From: Tetradesmus obliquus
Lineage: Eukaryota; Chlorophyta; Chlorophyceae; Sphaeropleales; Scenedesmaceae
Assembly: GCA_030272155.1 (NCBI GenBank)
Contig: CP126193.1
Span: 1,302,001-1,366,000 of the forward strand
Reading direction: 5' to 3'
DNA: 64,000 nt
The position numbers and the translations under genes were made by a program. Below, piece by piece: positions 11,911-23,295 of this stretch; within the stretch, counting starts at the first letter, position 1, and every line of letters starts with the position of its first letter. The notes under the pieces are model-generated. The model was not told the origin of the DNA, searched no databases, and saw only the letters and a program-made list of their open reading frames with translations.

Positions 11911-14900
11911 AGGGCGCATTAGTGCTAGCTCGCCTGACCGCCGGCTGTCAGCTACTGCTGAGGTGACAGCTGCAGCTCTGGCATCTGTGTCATCAGCACT
12001 TGGTGGCAGGAGCAGCAGTAGCCCCTTGCCGGACGCTGCAGACGTTGCTGCTGGTGTTGTTACGAGGCGCATGTCGGCCTTTGCAGCTGCACAAGCTGCT
12101 GCAGAGGCTGCAGCAGCTCAAGATGCAGCAGCAGCTGCACAGGCGCAACCTGGCAGCCCTGTGCTTGCTGCTGCACGGCAGTCTGCAGTGGCAGCCAACA
12201 GGGCGCGTCAGAGCGCAGCAGCTGCAGTGCAGTCCGCAGAGGATGACTGGGCACAGCAGCAGCGATATGAGCAGGCGCACATGCAGCAGCAGCAGAGGCC
12301 AGCTTCTGCTGTTTATGGTGGCAGGAGCCACACAGGGGACAGCAGCGCCAGCAGCAGCAGCGGCAGCGGCAGCGACTCTGAGGAGGGCGCGGAGCAGCGC
12401 GAAGGCGACAGAGTCTGGCGCGATTTCCAGCGACAGTCCAGGTGGGATGCATGTATGTGGTTGCCAATATGTCATGAAGCTGGTGTTATGGCTCCGCTGG
12501 TGCTGGACAAGGGTTTGCCTGTACTGCAGGATACGCTGGCACGCACTTGATTTGCATTGGGTTGGCAAGTACTTCACTTTGCAAACAATTGTGATGTTAT
12601 GTATGGCAAGACTTACCAGGTGTTGTGTAACTCACTGCGTCACCTGCTGCTATGTGTCCTGCAGGCAAGGCTGGTTCCACAGCCCTGAGCGGCTTAGGCG
12701 CCAGCAGCAGCAGCAGCAGCAGCAGGCAGCGCTGCGGCCAGGGCGCTACGTGTCACCCACGCGCGCCACCAGGTGGACCCCTTGGTATGAGGGCGAGCAG
12801 CAGCCACAGCAGCACCACCGGCGGCAGCAGCAGCAGCAGCAGCAGGGCAGCTCAATGCGCATGCACTTCAAGCTGCCATCTGCATCGCCGTCTGCAAGGG
12901 CCAATGCAGCTGCAGCCGCTGCAGCTGCTGAGCTGCAGCACCCGGCCAGAAGCAACCGCAGCACGAGCAGCGGCCACGGCAAGCATCGGGAGCGCCAGCC
13001 TGGCGACAAAGTGTACAGGCAGCTGCTGAGGGAGAGCATTGAGCAGCCGCTCGGGCCAGGCATTGGACGGCCGAGCAGTGCAAGGCAAGCTTTGCCAAGC
13101 AGCGGCAGCAGCAGTGACGGGGATGGTACGGATGCCAGCAGCAGCAGTGGGGATGGTGAGGCGTATGCACATCATGCAGCTGCTGGTGCACCGCAGAATG
13201 CAGGAGACAGCGACAGCGAGCCCTCGCTGCGTGCGCTGCGCAACAGCCACAAGCGGCAGCAGCGTGCCCGGCAGCAGCTGCTGGAGCAGCAGCAGCGCGA
13301 GGAGCAGGCACGGCGCGAGCGGCGGCAGCAGCGCAGGGCAGCAAAGGCTGCAGCACTGCAGGCGGCCTACCGGGCTGCATCACCAGAGCGCAGGCAGAAT
13401 GTTGCCAGTGGCAGGGCGTCCCCTGAAGTTGTGGGCACTGTGATTGAGGCTGCCACTGCCTCAGCAGCAGCGGCTGAGGTGGCATGGCATGCGCAACAGC
13501 AGCATGAGCAGCAGCTGCAGCAGGAGCCTACGCTGGCGCTGCCAAGCAATGCCCGCAGGTGGGGATTCGTAGCTGGTGCTGCCCTGGTGGCCACAAACGG
13601 GGCGCTCTCATTGACGAAAATCTGCCCTGTGGCGCAGCACACGAAGCAGTCGACAGCTGCATGGATGAGACGCCAGCAGAAACAGCTGCTTTGCTGGTTT
13701 GGGCTCGCACCTGCTCACTGTGTACAACGTCTACTGTCCTGCCGTGTACTGGTGCAGGCGCTCAGGCGTTGCTGCTGGCGCTGCTGCTGCCAGCCTCATC
13801 GGCAGCCCGCAGCTGCGCAAGCAGACAGCAGACGAGGTGCTGCACAAGGCGCGGCTGCAGCAGCTGCTGCAGGGCCAAACGCTGAGAGGTGCGCAGCATG
13901 CTTTCGCAACAGTGCAGTGTGCTATGTCCTAGAATTGTGCAGCCATGCAGAAATACACAGCACAGGGGCTAAGACAACTGGGTATGTCCATGTCCAGCTG
14001 TACACAGTGTGTCCTCATACCTCAACATTTAGAGTGCCGCTCTCTGATGCGTTTCTGTTACATGCCGCATGCATCCCTGTGCATCCTGCAGAGCCACGCC
14101 CAACCAGTGCAGGCACGCCGCTCACAGGCGTCAGCAGGAGCGGGCGCTACGCACGGCCCAGCAGCAGGAGCCCATCACCCGGCACAGCAGGCGGCGCAGC
14201 AGGCGCAACCAGCAGCAGCTGGCAAATGCGGGCTGTGTCTGCTGGCAGGACCAACATCACGCCTGCCAGGCTGCCTGGCATGCCAGCTGCCGCCTCTTAC
14301 AGCAGCAGCATGCAGCAGCAGGGCTCAACGTATGCAGCAGCATCTGCGGAGCCCGGGCAGCAGTACATGCAGTCTGCCTCAGCAGCATCTGCCAGGGGAG
14401 GGGTTGGCAGCAGCAGCGTCCCTGCGCTGTTTGAGCGGCCAACCAGCAGCCAGGCTGCTTTCAATGTGGACCCGCCTGGCTTGCTGGGCTCGCCAGGGCT
14501 GGCAGACACTCCTGCCATGTTCTCAAAGCAGCAGTTGCGGGCCTCATTTGATGGCAGTGCGACCGGCATGGCAGGCGGCTGGCGCAGCTCAGTGTCTGGC
14601 ATGGACTGGCATCAACAGCAGCAGCAGCAGCAGCAGCAGCATACTGTGCAGGCAGAGCCGCAGCGGGGCTCAGCGCCGACTGTGCAGTCTGTAGCACAGA
14701 ACCTGGCAGAGCTGATGCAGCGGGTGGCTACAACGCTCGGCACTGGCGTGCCAGAGGCTGCAGCTGGGCCAAGGAATGTGTCACCTGGCAGGCGCACTGG
14801 CAGCCCCTCTAAGCAGCAGCAGCAGCAACAGAGCTCCAGCTGGATGGGACAGCCAACATCTACTCAGTCGCCACAGCAGCAGTGGCCGTTGGAGCCGAGA

Positions 14901-15274
14901 AACATAGCTAGCCATGATGCTGGCGGCAGTGCCATGCAGCAGCAGCAGCAGCAGCCTGAGCTGCGGTATGAGATCTCGTATGCTGACGAACTGCGCAACC
15001 AAGGCAGCAGCAGCAGCTTCACCTTGCAGGGGCAGCACCTGGTCAGCAGCAGCATGCAGCAGCAGCAGCAGCAGCAGCAGGTGGAGCTGATTGCGCCGCT
15101 GATGTATGTGCCGCGCCACAGGGCTGTTGATGCTGCAGTGTCAGGCAAGCCCAGCAGTCCCATGTGGAACCAGATGCATGTGGCACAGCGCCGCCTGCAT
15201 GAGCTGCAGCAAGAGCAGCAGGCCATACTCGGTGCAGTGCGCCGCAGCATCAGCCCTGAACCACGGCAGCAGCC

Positions 15275-15309
<35 letters not shown>

Positions 15310-17665
15310 CGCCGGCATCACCACCGCAGCCTCAACAGCAGCAAGCGGCTGTGCAGCAAGACCAGGCAATGCAGGTGGCACCGGTGTCGCCCTCAGCTCA
15401 GGCAGCAGCCGCTGGCAGCGACAGGAGCGTCAGCAGGAGCGCCAGCAGGAGCAGGGCCAGCCTCGTTCCTGTTGGAGACCTTGTGGCAGCTATGACAGCC
15501 CTCAAGCAGGCAACACAGCAGCAGCAGTCGCCAGCAGCACTGCAGCAGCAGCAGCAGCAGCAGCAGCGCAGCCCACATGCGCCCGCGCCCACGCCTGAAG
15601 CCATGCGGCTGCTGCATGCACCTTCACCGGTGAGGCACGCATGGGAAACGCCGCCTGGTGCTGGCAGCGGTGCGGCGTCTCCAGCGCCAGCAGCACAGTG
15701 GCCAGCAGCAGCTGCAGCAGCAGGTGCGTCTGCTGCAGCAGGGCCAGCTGCTGCCTGGCCAGCAGCAGCAGGAGCAAGCAGTCCACAAGTAGCACCAGGC
15801 TCTGCAGCATCGAGTCCTAGTGTGCCGCCTGCTGCCTCTGCTGCTGCCTCGCCAGGGCCTGAAGACCTGAGCAGGCTGCTGTCGGGTGTGGTGGGGTCTG
15901 TGCATGGCTTGGACAGCATGATGTCTTCACTGCTGGCTGCAGCCAGGGCCAGGTCTCCAAGCAAGCAGCAGGGCAGCAGTGAGGCACACCAGGGTTCTGG
16001 TTTAGCTGCAGCGGTAGAGCAGGGTGCAGCAGCAGGCAGCAGCGGCAGCATGATGGGAGCACGATACACAGGGTATCAACAGCAGCAGGTGGGTGATGAG
16101 GGTGACACCGTAAACTTGGGGTCAGTGCAGCCCCTGTCAAGGTATAGACATGCAAGTGCAGCGGTATCACCTCAGCAGCAGCAGCAGCAGCAGCAGCTGG
16201 GAACCGTGGCTGAGCACAGCGTGGCAGACTGGCAGCAGCCAGCAACAGCAGCAGCAGCAGCAGCAGCACAGACGCCAGGCGAGGCTGTGGCTGCTGCTGC
16301 TGCTTCAGTGCGTGTGGTGCTGGATCAGCTGCGCTCCTCAGCAATGGCCACCTGGCAGGCAGATGCAGCAGCAGCACCACCAGCAGCGCCAGCAAATCCG
16401 CAGCTGTCACCCCAACAGCCACAGCGGGGTGTGTTGCATGCGCCTCTGTCTCCTGCTGCTGGCAGTGCAGCAGCCATGAGCAGTGTGCCAGGCACTCCTG
16501 AGGCACTGAGCCCCAGCCCTGACAAGCAGCTTGCCCCCAGCTCTGCTGCGCCAGCTGCACCTGCATCAACTGCAGGCACTGTGCCAGCAGTGCAGGGTCA
16601 GCAGCAGCAGCAGCAGCCAGCAGCTCCCCAACAGGAGGTGCTGCAGCAGCTGGCCAACTTGGAGGCTCAGCTGCTGAGCATGAAGCAGCAGCTGCTGCAT
16701 GCGCCCGAGCAGCAGCAGCAGGTGATTGACAGCCAAGCACTGCTGCCGTCTCAGCAGCTGGCACAGCTGCAAGGCGCGTTGCAGGCCCTGCTGCTGGGCA
16801 GTCCTGTGCCCGCAGCAGCAGCAGCGCAGGCTGAGCAGCAGCCACAGCGGCAGCCAGATGTGCAGAGTGCAGCTGCTGGTGTCAGGAGGTCGCTGGCAAG
16901 CAGCTTTGGTGATGCAGGCACCCATGGTCAAGCAGCAGCAAGTTCCCCTGCACATGCAGGTGCTGCACAGCAGCAGGAGTGGCAGCAGCCTGCCTCTCCT
17001 GCTCGCGGTGTGATGCCAAGCCAGCAGCAGGGTCAGGTGGACCCAGCTGCAACTGAGCAGCAGCAGCAGCAGCAGCCTGCTGCTACAGCCGGCCTGCAGC
17101 TGGAGCTTCTCCAGGTGTCAGCCGAAGCACAGCTGGTGGTGACTCAGCAGGTCAATGAGCTGCACGAAGGTCTGGGAGCAGCCGCAGCTGATCTGAGGGG
17201 CGTGCAGCAGCATCTGCAGCACCTGGCCGCGCAGCAGCAGGTGCTACAGCAGCAGCTTGATCAGCAGCAAGGAGCACATGTTCACGGGGAGCAGCTCCAC
17301 CAGCAGCTGCAGCTGGTACAGCAGCAGCTGCAGCAGCTGCACAGCAGTGGGCTCAATGCTGAGCACCTGGCGATACAGCAGCTGCTGCAGGAGCAGCTGC
17401 AAGAGCTGCAGCAGCAGCAGGCCAGCGCATCATCGAGAATGGAGGCACAGGCTGCTGCAGCAGCGGCAGCGGCAGCAGCAGGTACTGCCCAGCAGCTGGA
17501 GCTGCTGAAGGGGCAGGTTGCTGTCATTGAGAGGACTCAACAAAAGCTTCAACACGCGCCGCATGTGCCAGACAGTGCATCACAAGCAAGACAGCAAGTT
17601 GTGGAGGCACAGCTGCTGCAGCAGCAGGAGGCACTTGATTTGCTTCAAAAGCAGCTGGCGCAACT

Positions 17666-17697
<32 letters not shown>

Positions 17698-18810
17698 CAG
17701 CTGCAGCAGGGGAGGGGCTCAATGCGCAGCAGCAGGAGCTGCAGCAGCATCAGCAGCAGCTGGCAGGGGAGGTTGATGCTGTCAAACAGCAGCTGATTCA
17801 ACTCCAGCAGGAGAGACAAGAGCAGCATCTGGCGCATGAAAGTGCACTTGCTGCTGCACGTGACAGCGGCAGCCAAGCTGCGGCGGCATCAGAGCTTGCT
17901 GCTATGCTGCAGCAGCAGGTGCAGCAGCTGGAACTAAAGGTTGCGCAGCTGCAGGTACAGCAGGTGGAAGGGATGCCGGCGGCTTCTGCTGCTTGTGCTG
18001 CAGGCACACCAGACCAGAGCAGCAGAGCTGTGGCTGAGCTGGGTGTTAGCATACAGCAGCAGATGTGTGCAGAGCTGGCAGGCGAGGTGCTGGCGCTGCA
18101 GCAGCAGCTGCAGCAGCTCAGCAGCTCCGTGCAGCAGCTGCAGGTCGATGCAGCCGGCGGCACAGCTGCAAGCCCCCGTCCCTACCAGCATGCAGATGCA
18201 GCGGCATCTGCTGCTGCTGCCGAGTGTGGTGTTTTGCAGCAGCAGCTGCTGCGGCTGGATCAGCGTGTGACTGACATGGCTGGCCAGCTGCACGACTGCA
18301 GCACTGCTGCTGGCATCACGCTGCCGCTGAGGATGAGTGAGGTGGAGGAGCGCGTGGCTGCGACTGCGCAGACCTGCGCAGATGCTGTCAAGGTGAGGCA
18401 GCAAACCGCCTTGTGTATGTGCTGGTGTTCCGTGTTTGCGCGTACACAGCTAGGCTGCAGGGCTGCGCGGCTTGTGTGCAGTTGTATTGCCAGCTTGCTG
18501 TGCCCTGCTGTTGTGCATGTGGATGACTTACAAGCCGCGCAATATAACAGCTGCAATCACGGAATACAGCTGGCCATGCTCAGTGCTGCGTGCTGCCGCT
18601 GCATGCTGTACTTGGCTGCAGGTGATTGCGCTGAAGCACGCCTCCATCTCAGCCATGTTTGCGGAGGTGCAGGCCTCGCAGGCTGCTGCAGACAACCGCC
18701 TGGCGCAGCTGAGCAAGCAGCTGAGCAGCGCTCGCGCCAGCAGGGGCAGCAGCAGGGGCAACAGCAGGCCCAGCAGCAGGACGCTCAGCAGCACTGGCGT
18801 GCTGGTCTGA
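10274..18810 (+). CDS. Giant Gln/Ser/Ala-rich coiled-coil protein
   Basis: Five exons (10274-12441, 12665-13558, 13758-13888, 14092-18392, 18622-18810) join without a frame break to 2560 residues. The first ~1900 residues are disordered: Ser-Pro-Arg motifs recur (SPSPGRRS, SPERLRR, SPGRRTGSPS, SRSPSPG), which look like proline-directed or CDK-type phosphosites, between many polyGln and polyAla runs. From about residue 1910 a Leu/Gln heptad pattern begins (LANLEAQLLSMKQQLL) and continues as coiled coil to about 2530. It stops before a basic Ser/Arg tail (SARASRGSSRGNSRPSSR). Introns begin AG|GTGGGA, AG|GTGGGG, GAG|GTGCGC and AAG|GTGAGG. A TGTAA motif at 18987-18991 fits the usual chlorophyte polyadenylation signal. 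No enzymatic domain is visible. A structural or scaffolding role, for instance cytoskeletal or centriolar, is only a guess. Confidence 0.72.
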
Positions 18811-20116
18811 TGCGCCGGCCTCTTGCTACATGGTGTGGCTTGAAGGGAGGTTATGAGATGATGTACAACACACCAGTTGCATGCTTTGTTTTTCGTGCAG
18901 TGTGTGTGCATTGCTGCTGCTTGTGGCAGACAGCACGCGGAGGGTGCTTGATGCGCTCCGCCTTGACAGTGCACGCAGCCTCCCCCTGTAACCAGGGCTG
19001 CAGAAGCTGTGTTGGGCACGTCATTGCGCTGGTGGGGACACTGGTGAGCATCTTGCAGATCTGCTCCCAGCAAACCGCCATGCCATGCTGGCAGCCTGCA
19101 TCTGGTGTGTTTGCGTGTGGGTGGGTGACTAGGGAACGGAGTAAGCTCACGGGGTCAGCTGTTACTGTGACGATTACAGCAAGAGAATGATCTGACTACA
19201 TCTGGGCAGGCCCATGCTGAGGCAGCAGTCAATGCCGCTGGGCAGAGATTGCAAGTCTTGTTGAAGCAAAGCAAGCTTGCATCGGTTTCGGTGCGTTGTA
19301 TGGCCGCAACCAACCGCATCACACGACGGCATTGTATGACTATGACACGACCATTTCTGTAGCTTGACATGTGCTGTGGACGTTATGTTTGTGATTGACT
19401 ATTACTTGACTAGTTTTGCTGTTGGAACAACACACCTGCTTGTGCTGGGGCTGCTCTGCCGCCTGAAATTTCTTTGTGTAGCTTGCCATCTGCACGTGAT
19501 GTCTTTGAACCATGTAGTACTACTCTTGGGATCCTTCCAGAAGAGTGCTGATGCTGCTACACATTGTGTTGCTGGGGCAGCCAGCCGGCTGACTGTTTGT
19601 CACATTGGTGCATGTCCACCATCTGCATGTGCATGACATGTCGGAGCTCGACGGGCGAGAACGGCATGTGTTACACCAGTGAATCTGCAGTAGCTTACAC
19701 GAGCTGTATGCGCTTTGGCTGCTGGTGATAGGGACTGTTGCATTGTCACCACATTTGGAAGAAATAAAAGCGACATGACTTGTGTGCCTGAGGTGGCATG
19801 GCATGAGGGGGGGGGGGGCAAAGCAGCATACGTCTGAGCTGCTGGAGCTGACAGCCCAGCTAGCTGGGCTGCAGCCACGCCGTGTATGGCAGCAGATGTA
19901 ACCGTGTGGTCAAGAGCACTATTATGATCAGCCCTGATCAAACGCGCATGTACTGCATGCATGCAATAAGCACCCTCCGTTTTTACGCTGCCAATCAGCG
20001 GCAGCTGTTCATACAGCAGACCTGCAATGACGTCCTGCCAACTTTGTCACCACAGTTCGCCAGCATGTGTATCCAATGATCTGTGCTTGAGCTTCCGCTG
20101 TACACAAAACAATAAA
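18811..20116. other. Intergenic, convergent
   Basis: This is 3' flank for the giant gene (+) and the LRR gene (-). It contains a 12-base G homopolymer at 19807-19818 and several TGCATG motifs. No gene can be supported. Confidence 0.5.
19807..19818 (+). repeat. G12 homopolymer
   Basis: Twelve consecutive G residues, unusual for this window. It is prone to length error in sequencing. Confidence 0.8.
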
Positions 20117-21322
20117 TCAACATGCCTCTTGAGATTGAAACTTTGACCCGCCACACACCCCAGCCACAGATAACTGTAGGTGCTGCAAGTCAGCCAGCCC
20201 AGAGGCTGCTGCCAGCAGCTGTGCCAGACTTGCATCAATGTCATCTCCTGCAGCGGCAACATACCCCAACCTCTGCAAGCTGCAACACCCAACCAGCATG
20301 CGCCTCAGACAGGTGGCCTCTCCCACACACAGCTCCAGCCGCAAAGCTCTCAGTGCTGTCAACTGACATACACTGCCGCTACCGCCTCCTGCTGCCCTGC
20401 TGCAATAGTAACACCCAAAGGCAGTCAAGCCAGTGAGGCTACTAGGCAAGCCGTCCAAGCAAACTGCACACTCCTCTGTGCCCACCCTATGCAAGTTCAT
20501 TTGCTGCAGCTTGCTCAAGTGCCTGGCTGCTGCAATGACACTGCCATTTAGCCGCTGCGACAGCTGCAGCTTCAGGCTTGTCAGCTGCTGTAGGGAGGCG
20601 AGAGCTCCAGCAAACACCACCCTTTCAGCTGCTGGTGACTTTGACGCTGTGTCTGTTGCGCTTGCATCGCCTGGTGCTACTGAAACTAATTCCAGTTGCT
20701 GCAGCTGTGGGAGTCCTGCAAGCACCTCCCATCCTTGGCCGGCAGCAAGCTTGCAGGAGTGAAGCTTCAAGGAGGTAAGCTGCAATGGTGCTTGCAGGAC
20801 GGAAGGCCCCAGGTGCAGCTGGCCAAGTGCCGCCTTTGCTGCTGCTGTGTCATTGTGGCGTATTGGCTGCTGCTGCACGCCTCTGCCTGCAGCCGCAGCT
20901 GCTGTTGCAGTTGGCCCAAGCTGCAGCTGCAGGCAGTCCAAACCATCCACGCTGAGGCTCTGCAGCTGTGCCAGCTGCTGCATCGACAGCCTGAGGTGAC
21001 CAACTGATGTCCTTACAGCTGCTGCGGGAGGTTGATGCCATTGTGCGCTCCTTGCAGTGCTGACTTGAAGGCTTCGTAAGGGCTGCATGTGCATGCATGC
21101 ACGCCCCACCCCAACCACATCCAGGCATTCCTGCAAAGCAGCTAGCTGCGATGGATGTTCAATATGTACTGCCAGGCTGCTCTCCCCAAAGAGCAGTTGC
21201 TGCACCATGCCCTGCTGCAGATGATCAAGGCACTGTGGTACCAGGTACAGCGCGATCTTCTGCCACAAGTGCTCTGGCAGCTCCGGCAGGATCTGCAGGA
21301 CAGTGGCAGCAGTGGCAGCCAT
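20117..21322 (-). CDS. F-box-like leucine-rich-repeat protein
   Basis: A single exon of 401 residues. The internal Met at 21322 is preferred over an upstream in-frame start at 21511, because it directly precedes an F-box-like helix (LPELPEHLWQKIALYLVPQC). Leucine-rich repeats follow: LAQLQSLSVDGLDCLQLQLG, LTSLKLHSCKLA, LQQLELVSVAPGD, LTSLKLQLSQRLNG, LSKLQQMNLHRVG, LTALRALRLELCVG and LQHLQLSVAG. F-box proteins link SCF ubiquitin ligases to substrates that their LRRs recognise. The F-box match is short and judged by eye, so the SCF role is inference. It belongs to the same broad family as the broken gene at 2540-3870 but is not a close copy. It is read convergently with the giant gene upstream. 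Confidence 0.72.
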   Translation of the reverse strand: MAATAATVLQILPELPEHLWQKIALYLVPQCLDHLQQGMVQQLLFGESSLAVHIEHPSQLAALQECLDVVGVGRACMHMQPLRSLQVSTARSAQWHQPPAAAVRTSVGHLRLSMQQLAQLQSLSVDGLDCLQLQLGPTATAAAAAGRGVQQQPIRHNDTAAAKAALGQLHLGPSVLQAPLQLTSLKLHSCKLAAGQGWEVLAGLPQLQQLELVSVAPGDASATDTASKSPAAERVVFAGALASLQQLTSLKLQLSQRLNGSVIAAARHLSKLQQMNLHRVGTEECAVCLDGLPSSLTGLTAFGCYYCSRAAGGGSGSVCQLTALRALRLELCVGEATCLRRMLVGCCSLQRLGYVAAAGDDIDASLAQLLAAASGLADLQHLQLSVAGVCGGSKFQSQEAC

Positions 21323-23295
21323 TGTGTGAGTGAAGTTGAGGCCATACCAGCGTGTAGGCCTGCTGGCTGCACTGCAGTGTGCACTAAATACAGGTGTATG
21401 ACATTGATTTTGTCCATGGTATGCATGCCCTTGCAGCACTTGTGTTTGTGACCAGGCAGTACAGTGCTGCACCACAGCTGACGCATCAGTTGACCCGTTC
21501 ATGCACAGCATTGGTGATACTGCTGTTGTGACCTGAATTCGTGGTAACTACATCGTTATACACGTTAAGTAGAACAACAGTGGGAGCATCAGCTGTTAGG
21601 ATGCAATACAGGAGTGGATGTACAAGAGCAGAAGCAGCTGACATCGCAAGCCATGTGCAAGGCAATTGGTAGCCCGGCAATGCCGTTCAAAAAAACATAT
21701 GCATATTATTAGTATATCACCTGTGTAGTTGTTGCGGCCATGGCGGCTTTGGCGATCTCGATGGACCACTGAGAAGACCGTTGACTGCCTGGCTTGTAGT
21801 CACGTATTAAACAGCATTCACCATTCCAACATAAAGCAGAACCGCAAAGCAAAATTTTAGGTCTACTTTCAACCGTCAGGAGCTGGTCGGACAGATTCAA
21901 AGGGCACTCCAGTGTCTAGGGTTTTGACTGCTCTTGCATCATACACGCTCAAAGAAAAATCGCACGCAAGTGTAATGACGCGTGACTTTGGCATTGTTAG
22001 GCTTTTCACTGCATTGTGATCCTGGGTAGTTTACAAGTAACCAACCACTCTGATGTCTGCATTCCGGCATATTTTTGCCAAAGCTGCTGCCATAACCACA
22101 GCCACTCCGCACTGCATGTGATCAATGCTTTTGTAGGTGACTGAGTATCAGTGGACCAGCTAAACAGCTGCATATCTTGAACAGTACACACAGTTTTTAG
22201 ACTGACCCTGCTAACCAACATGTGATCGCGCTTCTACGTAATCAAGCGCCAGCCTGGCGCTCCCTCCTGAGGGAGTACCACCACCTGCTGACACAGGAAG
22301 CATCCAGCACGTGCCTGCTGTTCAGGCAACATGTTGCTGCTGCTGCTGCCCCTGAAAGACAACCCAAGGCAAAGAGCGACCATATCACTGAACTTCTAGC
22401 TGCACACAGCTACCACTGACAGTATTTTGCAGCAGTGCCAGCATCATGCACTAAGCAGTGTGCTTCACCCTGCACCGCGTGCTGACCAAAGCCATGCGTA
22501 AAGCCAACTATGATAACGTAGCCCAAGCCAAGTTGGGTGACGTACAGTCCACTGCATACAGTCCGCTGTTGAAGTCTGCTTATGCACTCATTAGTTGTGG
22601 CTGGTGCAGAACGCCCAAACGCGTTTTTAACCCCATGCCCGGGGGCTTTTAGAGTTCCCCTGACCATGTGCCCCTGACCATGTGGGAATGTGCGCCTCCC
22701 TAACATGCGCTGGCAGTATGCACAGGCTGGACAATGCACAGCGATCGCTAAGAAGTACAGAAGACCAGTGCAGCACAGATGTTTCAATCCATATATGTGC
22801 TAGACAAGGACGACACGATGCTGTGACAAAAGCTGCGCAAGCAGAGCCACACCAGCTATATTGGTGCTGCACCACATGCGTCTGCAGACACCACATATGA
22901 TGCGGCTGAGCGGGTCGCTGGTGGAGGATCAACTGGCAGGAACCCGCAACTTGGCACAAATGACTGAACAAGCAAAAAGGCCCAGATATGGCAGCGCACA
23001 GGTGCATGGCGTTGAACAAGGCACACACCACGCGCAGCTTGCAGTCATACCATCCAGACTTGCACTCAACTCAGCTTCATTGTCAGTGCCTGAGGGCACC
23101 ATGGCTGGGTGCTTTGGAGCTGCTGCACGGCAGTCACTGGCATACTCACAACTTGTAGCACCTGAACATATGAGCAGGCACAATGTGCACATACACAACA
23201 TAAGACTGCATGCACAGGCAGGCACCACATAACGCAGCCGGCAACGCGAGAAGGAGCAGCGTGAAACTTTAAACACACATGCAGGGTCGCCCTCC
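21323..23295. other. Intergenic, nearly 2 kb
   Basis: The part nearest the LRR gene is AT-richer (21680-21900) and should hold its promoter. The rest has short unconvincing open frames. Two adjacent perfect hairpins lie at 22246-22275. No gene or mobile element is recognised. Confidence 0.5.
22246..22275. repeat. Two adjacent perfect hairpins
   Basis: GCGCCAG-C-CTGGCGC (22246-22260) is followed at once by CTCCCTC-CT-GAGGGAG (22260-22275). Each has a 7-bp perfect stem, and they share one base. Function is unknown. Confidence 0.75.

Noticed and set aside
15398-16845. Long minus-strand frames opposite the giant gene
   Set aside because: These are shadows of trinucleotide repeats; the plus-strand frame agrees in phase across five exons.
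12000-19190. One uninterrupted 2396-codon frame
   Set aside because: It is open through four introns by chance. The splice model restores exon 1 and exon 3 frames and ends at 18810, with all phases agreeing.
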